From Opitutaceae bacterium (lineage in GTDB: Bacteria; Verrucomicrobiota; Verrucomicrobiia; Opitutales; Opitutaceae), in NCBI GenBank assembly GCA_023269565.1, contig JAHFTD010000008.1, positions 1 through 46,559 of the forward strand: 46,559 nucleotides of DNA, given 5' to 3'. How positions within the stretch are numbered: position 1 is the stretch's first letter; every line of letters begins with the position of its first letter. The notes beneath the pieces are model-generated. The model was not told the origin of the DNA and did no database searches. It saw only the letters and a list, made by a program, of their open reading frames with translations. Positions 1-12,685 of this stretch are shown here, in pieces. Made by a program: the position numbers and the translations under genes.

Positions 1-1
1 C

Positions 2-2947
<2,946 letters not shown>

Positions 2948-3014
2948 GTCCGGACGGGGTCCGGCCACTTTTGCATTGAGCGCGGCGGTGGGGGTTCTCA
3001 TTGTGCGCGGTTCC

Positions 3015-3707
3015 ATGAGCCAAAACCAGCCTGCCGTCCCCCCGGCCCAGCCACCCGCCGCCCCGAGCTTCGAGGAGCAGGTCCACATTTTCTGGACGAA
3101 TAACCGCCGGCAGATCTATTTTCTCTGCGCCGCCATTCTGTTCGCCCTCATCGGCAAGGAGGGCTGGCGGATTTACGCCGAGCAACGCGAGCAGGACATT
3201 GCCCGCGACTACTCCCACGCGACAACGCCGGAGAAACTCGCCACCTTCGCGGCCGACCACCCCGGACATGTTCTGGGCGCGGTCGCCCATCTCTCGCTGG
3301 CCGACCAGAAATACCGAGCGGGTGACTTCAAGGCGGCGGCGGATTTTTACCAGCAAGCCCAGGCCGGCCTCGCGAACGAGGCCCTGCTCGGTCGCGCCCG
3401 GCTCGGCGCAGCCATGAGCCGTCTCAACGCGGGTGACACCTCCGCCGGCGAGGCCGCGCTCAAGTCCATCGGAGCCGATACCTCGGCCTTCAAGACCGTG
3501 CGCGCCGAGGCCATGTATCATCTGGCCTCGCTGGCCCTCGAGGCTGGCAAGACCGACGAGACCCGCAGGCTGCTGGATGAAATCGCACGGATCGATGCCA
3601 GCGGTGTCTGGGCCCAACGCGCCATGGTGCTCCGCACCACATTGCCCTCGGAGAGCAAGCCCGGTTCAGATGCCTCTCCCGTCACCTTCAAGCCCGGCAA
3701 GCCGTAA
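3015..3707 (+). CDS. Membrane-anchored TPR-type protein (YfgM-like architecture)
   Basis: A 230-residue protein with a short Pro-rich N-terminus, one predicted membrane helix at about residues 36-54 (IYFLCAAILFALIG), and an alpha-helical repeat region to about residue 205. Repeats such as FKAAADFYQQAQAGLANEALLGRARLGAA have TPR character. An upstream in-frame ATG at 2934 lies inside the end of carB and gives an unlikely N-terminus, so the ATG at 3015 is chosen. The single anchor followed by periplasmic TPR-like helices resembles YfgM, a SecYEG-associated chaperone partner; that role is only inferred. It lies 67 bases after carB on the same strand and may be co-transcribed. Confidence 0.8.
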   Translation: MSQNQPAVPPAQPPAAPSFEEQVHIFWTNNRRQIYFLCAAILFALIGKEGWRIYAEQREQDIARDYSHATTPEKLATFAADHPGHVLGAVAHLSLADQKYRAGDFKAAADFYQQAQAGLANEALLGRARLGAAMSRLNAGDTSAGEAALKSIGADTSAFKTVRAEAMYHLASLALEAGKTDETRRLLDEIARIDASGVWAQRAMVLRTTLPSESKPGSDASPVTFKPGKP

Positions 3708-3751
3708 GCGTGGGCGATAGTGGTATTTTTCACCCCGTTCAACCATGCTGC

Positions 3752-3828
3752 TGGTCGGGGCGACAGGATTCGAACCTGCGACCTCCTGGTCCCAAACCAG
3801 GCGCTCTACCAGGCTAAGCTACACCCCG
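3752..3828 (-). tRNA. tRNA-Pro (anticodon UGG)
   Basis: Read on the minus strand, the 77-base gene folds into a cloverleaf: acceptor stem CGGGGTG with CGCCCCG, D arm GCTTAGCCTGGTAGAGC, anticodon stem CCTGG/CCAGG enclosing the loop TTTGGGA (anticodon TGG), and T arm GCAGG-TTCGAAT-CCTGT. The discriminator base is A at 3755 and the 3' CCA is encoded (3754-3752). It lies antisense between two plus-strand genes. Confidence 0.97.
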
Positions 3829-3988
3829 TGATTCCCCAGCAGGCCGCATGGCAGGGGGTTTTGCCCCCCGAGTCAACGCTGGGCTGGGCTGGACGGCTTC
3901 GCCCGCCATCTTCCACAAAACTGTGAATAATTGCTTCTTGCCTCACCACGACCCCCGCCCTAAATACGCCCACTTAATCTTAAACAAC

Positions 3989-4513
3989 ATGGACACTCTT
4001 TCTCGCGACAGCAGCTCCGGTGCCGGCAATTTCATGCCGATGGCCGGCCTATTCGCCGCAGTGATCGCCCTCATCCTGGCGGTCGTGGCGCTCGTTAAAC
4101 TCTCCACGGTCCAAAAAACCGTGGCCGCACACGATGCCGAGATCCCCAAGATCGCCACGCTCGAAACCGAACTCCGCGCCGCCACTACGAAATCCGAGGC
4201 CGACATGAAGGGTCTGCGCGACGGCGTGCAGAACGCCCTCAACCAGGTCGGCACTGAGATCGGCGCCATGCGCGCACAGATTACGAAGATGGAGGAGGCC
4301 CAGAAGGCTCGCGCCGCCGCCCCCGCCGGCAAAGGCGCTGCCCCGACCGGCGTCATGAACCCTGACGGCACTTATTCGATCGCCGCCGGCGATACGCTCT
4401 CAAAGATTGCCAAGAAATTTGGCACGCGCGTCGACGCCATCGAGGCGGAAAACCCCGGCATAGATCCCGCTCGCCTCCGCGTCGGCCAGAAGGTCCGCAT
4501 CCCGAAGAAGTAA
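3989..4513 (+). CDS. LysM-domain protein with N-terminal membrane anchor
   Basis: A 174-residue protein likely anchored in the inner membrane and binding peptidoglycan. Residues 17-37 form a hydrophobic helix (MAGLFAAVIALILAVVALV). Residues 40-108 are a Glu/Lys/Ala-rich, probable coiled-coil spacer. After an Ala/Pro/Gly linker, residues 128-172 form one LysM motif (YSIAAGDTLSKIAKKFGT ... ENPGIDPARLRVGQKVRIP). An in-frame start further upstream at 3848 lies in noncoding-looking sequence, so the ATG at 3989 is preferred. No catalytic domain accompanies the LysM, so a structural or scaffold role at the cell wall is inferred. A terminator follows at 4535. Confidence 0.88.
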   Translation: MDTLSRDSSSGAGNFMPMAGLFAAVIALILAVVALVKLSTVQKTVAAHDAEIPKIATLETELRAATTKSEADMKGLRDGVQNALNQVGTEIGAMRAQITKMEEAQKARAAAPAGKGAAPTGVMNPDGTYSIAAGDTLSKIAKKFGTRVDAIEAENPGIDPARLRVGQKVRIPKK

Positions 4514-4534
4514 TTTCTCTCCGGCTCCTTTCCC

Positions 4535-4567
4535 TGCCTCCAAGACTCGCGTCGCGGAGGCATTTTT
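4535..4567 (+). terminator. Intrinsic terminator after the LysM gene
   Basis: Stem TGCCTCC (4535-4541) pairs with GGAGGCA (4556-4562), followed by TTTTTATT. It ends only 18 bases before the ATG of the Nudix gene. Confidence 0.75.
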
Positions 4568-4585
4568 ATTCTCACCCGGCAAGAC

Positions 4586-5164
4586 ATGGCCAGTGACCCC
4601 AGCACACCGCCGCCTTGGGCGAAAGGTCGCTCGCGTCGGCTGCTTCACACTCGTGTTTTCGATGTGCGGCAGACGCAATTCCGCCACCCCGCCCGCGCTC
4701 TGGCGCGCGACTTCGTCGTCATCGATGCGCCCGACTGGGTCAACGTCGTCGCGCTTACGCCGCGGCACGAACTCGTGCTCGTGCGGCAGTTCCGCTACGG
4801 CACCGCCGCGCTCTCGCTTGAGATCCCCGGCGGGGTGATCGAACGCGGCGAGGATCCGGTCCGCGCCGGATTGCGCGAGCTGCGCGAGGAGACCGGCTAC
4901 ACCGGCCGGCGCGCCCGCGTGCTCGGACATGTCCATCCCAATCCCGCGCTGCAGAGCAACCGCTGCCATCTCGTCCTCGTCCGGGACGCGCTCTCCAATG
5001 CCCCCGTGCAATGGGACCGCGATGAGGAATTAGAAATCCTCACCAAACCCGTCGACGAGGTCTATGCCCTCGCGCAGCGCGGCCGCCTCACCCACGCCCT
5101 CGTGCTTGACGCGCTGCTGCTGTTTGCTCCCGTCTGGGCCCGGCTGAAAAAGCGCGCCGTTTGA
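4586..5164 (+). CDS. Nudix hydrolase, ADP-ribose pyrophosphatase-like
   Basis: A 192-residue Nudix protein. The Nudix box fits GX5EX7REUXEEXGU exactly: G83, E89, R97-E98-L99, E101-E102 and G104-Y105. The acidic residues would bind the Mg2+ needed for diphosphate hydrolysis. The preceding VNVVALTPRHELVLVRQFRYG and LEIPGGVIE are typical of ADP-ribose/ADP-sugar pyrophosphatases (NudF-like), so a nucleotide-sugar or ADP-ribose substrate is likely but not proven. It is the only ATG start available. It lies 18 bases beyond a terminator, and its TGA overlaps the TTG start of the next gene, suggesting translational coupling with the adenylate-forming enzyme. Confidence 0.9.
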   Translation: MASDPSTPPPWAKGRSRRLLHTRVFDVRQTQFRHPARALARDFVVIDAPDWVNVVALTPRHELVLVRQFRYGTAALSLEIPGGVIERGEDPVRAGLRELREETGYTGRRARVLGHVHPNPALQSNRCHLVLVRDALSNAPVQWDRDEELEILTKPVDEVYALAQRGRLTHALVLDALLLFAPVWARLKKRAV

Positions 5165-6468
5165 CATCTCCGCCGCCCCGGTTTTACTCCCGCCAGCGCA
5201 TGCAACTCGCCGCCACGCCCTCCTTCGCCAATGCCCCGGAATCCCTCGGGCGCAACGGCGGCGCGCACCTGCCCGAGGAGCTGGAGCGCGAGATCCGTGC
5301 CATCTACCGCCGCAGCCCGTTTTATCCGCAGCGTTTCCCGCTGCACCCGGATCCGTTGCAATGGTCCTGCTACCGCGAGATTCCGCTGTTGACGAAACAG
5401 GAGATCATCGCGCGCGGGCCGGCGGGATTCTTCGCCGACTACGCGGCCATCGAGCGCGGGTTCGGCGAGAAAAAGTTCGAATACGAACACACCTCCGGCA
5501 CCACCGCCGGGCCGATGACCGTCGTGATGGAAGAGGGCTGGTGGAATGCCCAGACGCGCCGCGCCTACCTCGCGCATCCCGTCCTCGCGCAATACGCCGA
5601 CCGCTCCTACCGCAAGTGCGTGCTCGCGCCCGTCGGCTGCTCGAGCAACCTGTGCCCCTACGAGGATCATCCGTTTCCGCACCGTTATTTCGACGGCACG
5701 GTCTATCTGAATCTCTCCAGCGATCCCTTCGCGTTTCCCGAGGGCGAGTGGGAGCGCATCGTGCGTGAATTGCAGGCGACGCAACCCGAGGTGATCGAGG
5801 GTGAGCCGGTCTATCTCTCGCTTCTCGCCCGCGCGCTGCAAAAGCGCCGCAGCAGCGTGCCGAGCGTGCGCACCATCATCCTCACCTACGGCAAGGCCTC
5901 GCGCCAGCACAGCCGCCGGCTCGAGGAGGTTTTCCCCGGTGCGGCACAGGTCGATCTCTACGGCTCGACCGAGGCGGGCTACATTTTCGTCGGCGACGCT
6001 TTCCACGACAACCTGCGCGTCATCAAGGGCAATGCCTTCGTCGAGCTCGTGCCGTGGCGCGCGGAATTGCCCGAGGTCTTCCAGATCAATGTCACCACGC
6101 GCGACCGCGTGGCGATGCCGCTGCTCCGTTACGCGACGGGCGACATCGTCCGCCGCACGCCCGCAGGCTATCGCATCCTCGGTCGCGACCGCGACCTGTA
6201 TCTCCGGCCCGACGGCGCCGTGGTCTCCGCATTCGAGATCGACGCCGTGCTGCCCGACAATTTCGCCTGCTGGCACTGGAGCCTCGTGCAGGGCTCGGCC
6301 GACCGCTGGGACTTCCAATATGTGGCCGCCGAGGTCGCGCCTGCGGGCATGGAACAGGTGATCGCTGCCGCGCTCGGCCCGGGTGGGCGCGTAAATATTT
6401 TCCGCCGCAAGTTCATCCAGCCTGCCGCGAGCGGAAAGTTCGCGCTGTTGAAACCGCTGGCGCGCTGA
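5161..6468 (+). CDS. PaaK-like adenylate-forming enzyme (phenylacetate-CoA ligase / F390 synthetase family)
   Basis: About 435 residues, the size of the PaaK/CapK/F390-synthetase branch of the ANL adenylating superfamily. Visible family motifs are the P-loop-like YEHTSGTTAGP at about residue 107, the adenine-binding DLYGSTEAGY near 264, and RYATGDIVRR near 323. The C-terminal lid is short and ends PAASGKFALLK, with a lysine in the position expected for the catalytic lysine. The acid substrate cannot be read from sequence. The start is uncertain: TTG at 5161 overlaps the Nudix stop as TTGA, while an ATG at 5200 would shorten it by 13 residues. Coupling to a Nudix hydrolase suggests shared handling of an adenylylated intermediate, which is inference. 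Confidence 0.82.
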   Translation: MTSPPPRFYSRQRMQLAATPSFANAPESLGRNGGAHLPEELEREIRAIYRRSPFYPQRFPLHPDPLQWSCYREIPLLTKQEIIARGPAGFFADYAAIERGFGEKKFEYEHTSGTTAGPMTVVMEEGWWNAQTRRAYLAHPVLAQYADRSYRKCVLAPVGCSSNLCPYEDHPFPHRYFDGTVYLNLSSDPFAFPEGEWERIVRELQATQPEVIEGEPVYLSLLARALQKRRSSVPSVRTIILTYGKASRQHSRRLEEVFPGAAQVDLYGSTEAGYIFVGDAFHDNLRVIKGNAFVELVPWRAELPEVFQINVTTRDRVAMPLLRYATGDIVRRTPAGYRILGRDRDLYLRPDGAVVSAFEIDAVLPDNFACWHWSLVQGSADRWDFQYVAAEVAPAGMEQVIAAALGPGGRVNIFRRKFIQPAASGKFALLKPLAR

Positions 6469-6619
6469 GCGCACCGCGGCGGAAGTGACTTCTCGCACGG
6501 GTTAGGTTCACTAATAAGCGGACGCCGCCGGCACCGCTTCTTTACTTCGCCGGGGTGGAATGGTTTGGTGGCGCCGTCCGGTCTCCCCGCAGCCGGCAGG
6601 GCAACCACCACACCACGCG

Positions 6620-7330
6620 ATGAACCTCCTCGGCGCGCTTTTCCAATCGTCCATCGGGAAGAAGCTACTCATGGCGGTGACCGGCCTGGTGCTCGTCGGT
6701 TTCGTGACCGGTCACCTGGTCGGCAACCTGCAGATTTTTCTGCCGCCGGCCAAGATCAACACCTACGGTCATATGCTCGAATCGCTCGGCGCCGGGCTCT
6801 GGGCCATCCGGCTGTTCCTGCTCGCCTGCGTTGCCATCCACCTTTGGCTCGCGTTCAAGCTCACCGCCGAGAATCGCGCCGCCCGCCCGCAGGGCTACGG
6901 TGTTGAGCATACAAACCGCGCGACGCTTGCCTCGCGGGTTATGCTCCGCAGCGGTATCGTAGTGCTGGTGTTCCTCGTCTATCACCTGGGGCATTTCACG
7001 CTGCGGGTGCAGCACCCCGAGTGGAGCGAGCATACCTTCCGCCTCGCCGACAACACGATGGTGCGCGACGTCTATCGGATGACAGTGCAGGGTTTTAACA
7101 GCGCGGGCATCTCGTGCTTCTACCTCCTTGGCGTCGGCCTCCTGGCCTATCACCTGAATCACGGCCTCGTGAGCATGTGCCAGACACTCGGACTCAAGAA
7201 CGAGCGCTGGACCACCGGCCTGGAGCGTGCCTCGGCCGCGTTTTGCTGGCTCTATTTCCTCGGCAACGCGGTCATCCCGCTCTCCGTGCGCGGATGGCTG
7301 CCCGTGCTCAGCGGCCTCATCCAACGCTGA
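6620..7330 (+). CDS. sdhC: Succinate dehydrogenase cytochrome b558 subunit
   Basis: A 236-residue membrane anchor of succinate:quinone oxidoreductase, of the single-subunit, five-helix b558 type found in Bacteroidota, Chlamydiota, Campylobacterota and relatives. Five hydrophobic segments are visible, beginning LLMAVTGLVLVGFVTGHLVGNL, with histidines in or beside the helices (TGHLVGN, AIHLWLAF, VYHLGHF, AYHLNHGLVSM) that could ligate two hemes. The ATG at 6620 is chosen because it starts the family-typical N-terminus MNLLGALFQSSIGKKL; an earlier in-frame start encodes an implausible Pro/Arg leader. It is the first gene of sdhCAB, with sdhA 12 bases downstream. Confidence 0.94.
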   Translation: MNLLGALFQSSIGKKLLMAVTGLVLVGFVTGHLVGNLQIFLPPAKINTYGHMLESLGAGLWAIRLFLLACVAIHLWLAFKLTAENRAARPQGYGVEHTNRATLASRVMLRSGIVVLVFLVYHLGHFTLRVQHPEWSEHTFRLADNTMVRDVYRMTVQGFNSAGISCFYLLGVGLLAYHLNHGLVSMCQTLGLKNERWTTGLERASAAFCWLYFLGNAVIPLSVRGWLPVLSGLIQR

Positions 7331-7342
7331 CTCAATTCCGCC

Positions 7343-9265
<1,923 letters not shown>

Positions 9266-9283
9266 GCTGCGAGGGACCCCACC

Positions 9284-10096
9284 ATGGTTTCTGAAAGATC
9301 CTCCAAGGAATTCTTCGCCGTCACGCTCCGCGTCTGGCGCCAGGCCGGGCCGTCTGCGTCCGGCCGGTTCGTCGACTACCCGGCGACGAACGTGAGCCCG
9401 GACATGTCGTTCCTTGAGCTGCTCGATGTCGTGAACGACGGCCTGACCGTCAAGGACGAGGAACCGATCGCGTTTGCGCACGACTGCCGCGAGGGCATCT
9501 GCGGCACCTGCTCGTGCACCATCAACGGTAAACCACACGGCCCGGGCCACGGCATCGCCACCTGCCAGCTCTACATGCGGAGTTTCAAGGACGGCGACAC
9601 CATCATCGTCGAGCCGTTCCGCGCCCGCGCTTTCCCGTTGGTCAAGGACCTCGTCACCGACCGCTCGGCGTTCGACAGGATCCAGCAGGCCGGCGGCTTC
9701 ATCTCCGTCCGCACCGGCGCCGCGCCGGATGCCAACTCGATTCCCGTGCCGAAGGATGACGCCGACCTCGCGATGGATGCCGCCACTTGCATTGGCTGCG
9801 GGGCGTGCGTGGCGGCCTGCAAGAATGCCAGCGCCATGCTCTTCGTCGCGGCTAAGGTCTCGCATCTCGGCCTCATGCCGCAGGGCCAGCCCGAGCGCGA
9901 CAAGCGTGTGCTCGCGATGGTGCAGGCGATGGACGAGGCCGGCTTCGGCAACTGCACAAACCAATATGAGTGCAGCGCCGTGTGCCCGAAGCTCATCACG
10001 CACGACTTTATCGCCCGGATGAACCGGGATTACGTGAAGGCGCTCTTCAAGGCGAAGTTCAAGCCGGTCTCCAGCGCCTCTGGCGGCGCGGGTTGA
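9284..10096 (+). CDS. sdhB: Succinate dehydrogenase iron-sulfur subunit
   Basis: A 270-residue electron-transfer subunit linking FAD to the quinone site. The N-terminal plant-type ferredoxin domain has C68, C73, C76 and C94 ([10 protein letters not shown] ... ATCQ) for the 2Fe-2S cluster. The C-terminal domain has [11 protein letters not shown] for the 4Fe-4S cluster and [12 protein letters not shown] completing the 4Fe-4S and 3Fe-4S sites. Last gene of sdhCAB. No clear terminator follows within 200 bases. Confidence 0.96.
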   Translation: MVSERSSKEFFAVTLRVWRQAGPSASGRFVDYPATNVSPDMSFLELLDVVNDGLTVKDEEPIAFAHDCREGICGTCSCTINGKPHGPGHGIATCQLYMRSFKDGDTIIVEPFRARAFPLVKDLVTDRSAFDRIQQAGGFISVRTGAAPDANSIPVPKDDADLAMDAATCIGCGACVAACKNASAMLFVAAKVSHLGLMPQGQPERDKRVLAMVQAMDEAGFGNCTNQYECSAVCPKLITHDFIARMNRDYVKALFKAKFKPVSSASGGAG

Positions 10097-10164
10097 GCCG
10101 GCGGCTTTCCGGATCTGGCGTCTGTTTGAAACCAGGCCGGGATTTGGACGTCCCAATCCTCGTC

Positions 10165-10302
10165 ATGAATGCATTCAACAAGGTTTCGCGCCGGGTGGGC
10201 TTGGCCGCATCGCGGGCGGCTGTCCTTGCGCCGGCTTTGATCGGGTCCGCAGCTTCCACGAGACCTGTCCAGCAAATCGACGAGGCCAACCGTTGCACGT
10301 GA
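10165..10302 (+). CDS. Possible 45-residue small protein or leader peptide
   Basis: ATG at 10165 opens a short frame that ends TGA at 10302. It has a basic N-terminus (NKVSRRVG) and an Ala-rich hydrophobic stretch (LAASRAAVLAPALIGSAAS) that looks like an export signal. Its stop overlaps the candidate GTG start of the next gene as GTGA, a classical coupling arrangement. No homologue is recognised and the length is too short for coding statistics, so it may be chance. Confidence 0.3.
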   Translation: MNAFNKVSRRVGLAASRAAVLAPALIGSAASTRPVQQIDEANRCT

Positions 10303-10718
10303 TCGTGGACATTCCGGTCACCTTCCGGCCCATGCAACCCGGTCCATGGACAGAGGAGGATTTCGCCCAGGCGCTCGGTGGCTACCTGCGCGATGAATTC
10401 CGGGACGCCGGCTTCAAGGACGAGATGGTGATCCATGAACGCTGGGCGGATCTGCCGGATCACACCCAGCGGCTGGAGGTCAGCCTCCAGCGTTGGAATC
10501 GCGATCGCGGCGGATCGATCGAGTGCATCCTAACGGCGGAGTTGGTGACGCCGGAAGGAGCAGGCGCCACGAACGGCGTCGTTTCGGAAACCCAATTGGA
10601 ATGGGGCCGCAGTCCTCACGACCTGGCCGATGCACTCGAGGGAGTTGCGCGCAAGGCGATGAAGAAGCTGCACTGCCAGTTCTGTCCCATTGCCGAAATG
10701 CGGCCGGCCCGGAACTAG
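10299..10718 (+). CDS. Conserved-looking hypothetical protein, 139 residues
   Basis: I do not recognise the family. The protein is soluble, begins with a beta-strand-like stretch (VIVDIPVTFRPM), and has amphipathic helices (EEDFAQALGGYLRDEFRDAGF; LADALEGVARKAMKKLHC). It ends with C-x2-C (LHCQFCPIAEM). Start choice is uncertain: GTG at 10299 overlaps the stop of the upstream short frame, TTG at 10293 is possible, and an ATG at 10332 would remove the first strand. Codon use is ordinary for the window. Position after sdhB on the same strand does not by itself imply a link with respiration. Confidence 0.6.
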   Translation: MIVDIPVTFRPMQPGPWTEEDFAQALGGYLRDEFRDAGFKDEMVIHERWADLPDHTQRLEVSLQRWNRDRGGSIECILTAELVTPEGAGATNGVVSETQLEWGRSPHDLADALEGVARKAMKKLHCQFCPIAEMRPARN

Positions 10719-10862
10719 GGGAGGTGTTTTCGGGGTGGGCTTTTCGATCTGCCGGTGGGCATGGCTAACACCGTGCCGTTCATCGCTTAGGGCGACCGTC
10801 CATCCAAGAGTGTAACTTTTCGCGGCCGGCGGTGTTATCAAAGCATCAACCAATCCATCAAC

Positions 10863-11105
10863 ATGAATGCCGCTCTTACCTCCCTCCTCACCGTCACCCT
10901 CCTCGGGTTTGCGTCTCTTGCCAGCGGGCGTCCCTTTGACGCCGCCGACTTCATCGCCATCGCCTTCGCCACCGGCCTCGCAGCCTGGACCATCGAGCAA
11001 TACAGCCGCGAACCCCGCATGCTCACGCTCAACCGTCCGGTCCGCCTCCCCGTCACTCCGGGTCGCCGGCAGACGAATGCACCAACGACTAGGCTCGCCG
11101 CGTAA
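10863..11105 (+). CDS. Small two-helix membrane protein, 80 residues
   Basis: A short protein with a hydrophobic N-terminal helix (residues 4-20, LTSLLTVTLLGFASLAS), a second (27-45, AADFIAIAFATGLAAWTIEQY), and a basic, Arg/Pro-rich C-terminal tail from about residue 49. The spacing suggests a hairpin with the tail in the cytoplasm. No function is recognised. It stands alone, preceded by 144 bases without a gene, and converges on the lipoprotein gene with a shared hairpin between them. Confidence 0.6.
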   Translation: MNAALTSLLTVTLLGFASLASGRPFDAADFIAIAFATGLAAWTIEQYSREPRMLTLNRPVRLPVTPGRRQTNAPTTRLAA

Positions 11106-11127
11106 TTTGTCCGCCACTCGCATTACC

Positions 11128-11156
11128 GGCGGCTCCGGGTTCTGCCCGGCGCCGCC
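11128..11156. terminator. Hairpin between convergent genes, possible bidirectional terminator
   Basis: GGCGGC (11128-11133) pairs with GCCGCC (11151-11156), and the inner CCGGG/CCCGG extends the stem. AT-rich bases (ATTTATTT) follow on the plus side. It sits exactly between the converging genes ending at 11105 and 11159. Confidence 0.55.
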
Positions 11157-11158
11157 AT

Positions 11159-11614
11159 TTATTTGGCCACCACCAGCACCGTCCCGGTCGCCACGGCGCG
11201 GTAGTTCTCCTTACCCTCCCCGTAAACCGTAATGGTCAGGTTTGATTCAAGCCGATACGTGGCGGAGCCGCGGGAAAGCGCGATGGTCAGGGCATGGCCG
11301 CCTGTTCCCTCGATTTTCAAGATGGCCGATTGCGGCTGCTGGCTCTGCTTCGGCACGCCGATCGGTTCCCGCAGGGTCGTGGTGCCGACCAGACCACCGT
11401 CGAGGTAAATCTTGTGAGTGGAGCCGCCCACCAGATAGGCGATGATATTTGGATTGTTGATCAGCCAGTGCACTCGGGTGAGCCCGTCAGCCCCCCGCTC
11501 AATCCGGGTCAGTTCGATACCCAGCCCGGTGATACCGGGCTGGTAGCCGCTGCTACAACCGGCGAAAAGCAGCGCCGCGAGCGCGAAAATTACGGAGAAA
11601 AGCGATTTCTTCAT
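11159..11614 (-). CDS. Lipoprotein with LEA type 2-like domain
   Basis: A 151-residue exported lipoprotein. The signal peptide MKKSLFSVIFALAALLFAGC has a lipobox (LFAGC) whose Cys would be lipidated. The mature part (ELTRIERGADGLTRVHWLINNPN ... LYLDGGLVGTTTLREPIGVP) has the beta-rich pattern and N-P-N motif of LEA-2/WHy-type domains, often found in bacterial envelope lipoproteins of unknown role. The ATG at 11614 is preferred to one at 11650 because it gives a normal signal peptide. It lies downstream of, and probably with, the membrane protein gene ending at 11657. Confidence 0.75.
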   Translation of the reverse strand: MKKSLFSVIFALAALLFAGCSSGYQPGITGLGIELTRIERGADGLTRVHWLINNPNIIAYLVGGSTHKIYLDGGLVGTTTLREPIGVPKQSQQPQSAILKIEGTGGHALTIALSRGSATYRLESNLTITVYGEGKENYRAVATGTVLVVAK

Positions 11615-11656
11615 GCGGCAACATTCTGGCGCTGGTGCTAACTGTCGCAAGTCTAG

Positions 11657-12319
11657 TCACGGGTTTTTTTCTTTCGTCCGGGCTGGCCCCCCTCCGACGA
11701 TTCCAAACTGCGCCACCGCTCCGACTGTCGCCAGGGCAAGGATGCAGGGCAATATCCATGGCCGGCTTTCCTTTAATGCCGCCAGCTGCTCCGGGTGCTG
11801 GAGGTAATACAGCCAGTCGAGCTGGCTGGTGAAGTAATACAGGGCCAGCGTGGCGCGAACCGCCCCCAGCAGGGCGGTCGACAGAGTGAGGAGCAGGCGC
11901 TGCAGTTTGAGCGCGGCAATCCCACCCATTATGCCAAGCAGGCATCCGCCTGGCAGGGCGATCATTTGCCCGAAACCCGCCAGCAGCAGGCCGCCCAGCG
12001 CCCCACCAAATGCGAACCCGGCCAGAAAAACCGCTCCGAGGAACAACAGGAGTGTCAGTGCCGCCCCGCCCAGCGCGCCGACGATCGAACCGCCGATCTC
12101 GCCCGCTGCACCCAGCCCCATCGCCATCCCCGCTGCCTGCCCGAAGAGGGCACCGGCCAGGCCGCCGAGCACCATGAACGTCATTCTGAAAATCCGGTAG
12201 CCAAAAAAACAGTCGAGCAGGCCCCACGCCAGAGTGGCGGCGGAAATCCACGGGTAGAGTTCGGTGCTGTGCGGCACATCGGGCACTAAGCAAACCACGC
12301 CGCCTCCTGGCAAAAACAA
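11657..12319 (-). CDS. Multi-pass membrane protein, DUF4203/TMEM198-like
   Basis: About 220 residues, dominated by Gly/Ala/Leu-rich helices in the first 150 residues with the glycine periodicity typical of the TM7S3/TM198 (DUF4203) domain (MVLGGLAGALFGQAAGMAMGL; FLAGFAFGGALGGLLLAGFG). Two later helices lie near residues 150-165 and 190-208, and the tail is basic (ARTKEKNP). The start is uncertain: TTG at 12319 gives 220 residues, and GTG codons at residues 8, 12 and 15 are alternatives. No specific function is known to me. Confidence 0.68.
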   Translation of the reverse strand: MFLPGGGVVCLVPDVPHSTELYPWISAATLAWGLLDCFFGYRIFRMTFMVLGGLAGALFGQAAGMAMGLGAAGEIGGSIVGALGGAALTLLLFLGAVFLAGFAFGGALGGLLLAGFGQMIALPGGCLLGIMGGIAALKLQRLLLTLSTALLGAVRATLALYYFTSQLDWLYYLQHPEQLAALKESRPWILPCILALATVGAVAQFGIVGGGPARTKEKNP

Positions 12320-12337
12320 ACGTGCGGACGGATACGG

Positions 12338-12601
12338 TTAGAAAATCGCCAGCGCCTGTGCGCTCTCGAGGGCGATCCACGCCACCACAGCCGCGGCGCC
12401 GCAGATCAGCACAGCCTTCGCCACGCGCCGGCGCTGCAGGCTGCGCTCATAGCGGTCGACGTCGTGCGGACGGAAACCGCATTGCTCGAGGAAGCTCACA
12501 AATTGCGCGTGCTTCGCCCGCGTGGTCCGCAGCTGCCGGTCGGTCCGCGCGCCGCGCCGGAAGTCGAGTCGGCGGGCGAACTGGCGGAACAGGCGAAGCA
12601 T
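12338..12601 (-). CDS. Small basic protein with C-terminal membrane helix, 87 residues
   Basis: Starts at ATG (first base 12601), 84 bases from and divergent to lysA. The N-terminal 60 residues are strongly basic and helical (MLRLFRQFARRLDFRRGART ... YERSLQRRR). Residues 61-85 form one hydrophobic helix (AKAVLICGAAAVVAWIALES), so it resembles a tail-anchored protein with a cytoplasmic basic domain. The family is not recognised. The frame also runs far upstream antisense to lysA, but that part is a shadow. Confidence 0.6.
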   Translation of the reverse strand: MLRLFRQFARRLDFRRGARTDRQLRTTRAKHAQFVSFLEQCGFRPHDVDRYERSLQRRRVAKAVLICGAAAVVAWIALESAQALAIF

Positions 12602-12685
12602 GACGGAGCTTTTCTCCGGAAAATAACTCTTCCTTTCAAGGGGATTCTGGCTATCTCGACGTTTCACGCCCCGTTCACCCGCCCG

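Noticed and set aside
3850-3872. GC hairpin GGGGG-TTTT-CCCCC upstream of the tRNA-Pro gene
   Set aside because: No T-run follows on either strand in the right direction, and it lies upstream rather than downstream of the tRNA, so it was not called a terminator.
12464-12685. Upstream extension of lysA
   Set aside because: The extra 74 codons are antisense to the small basic membrane protein, and the ATG at 12686 gives the family-typical start.
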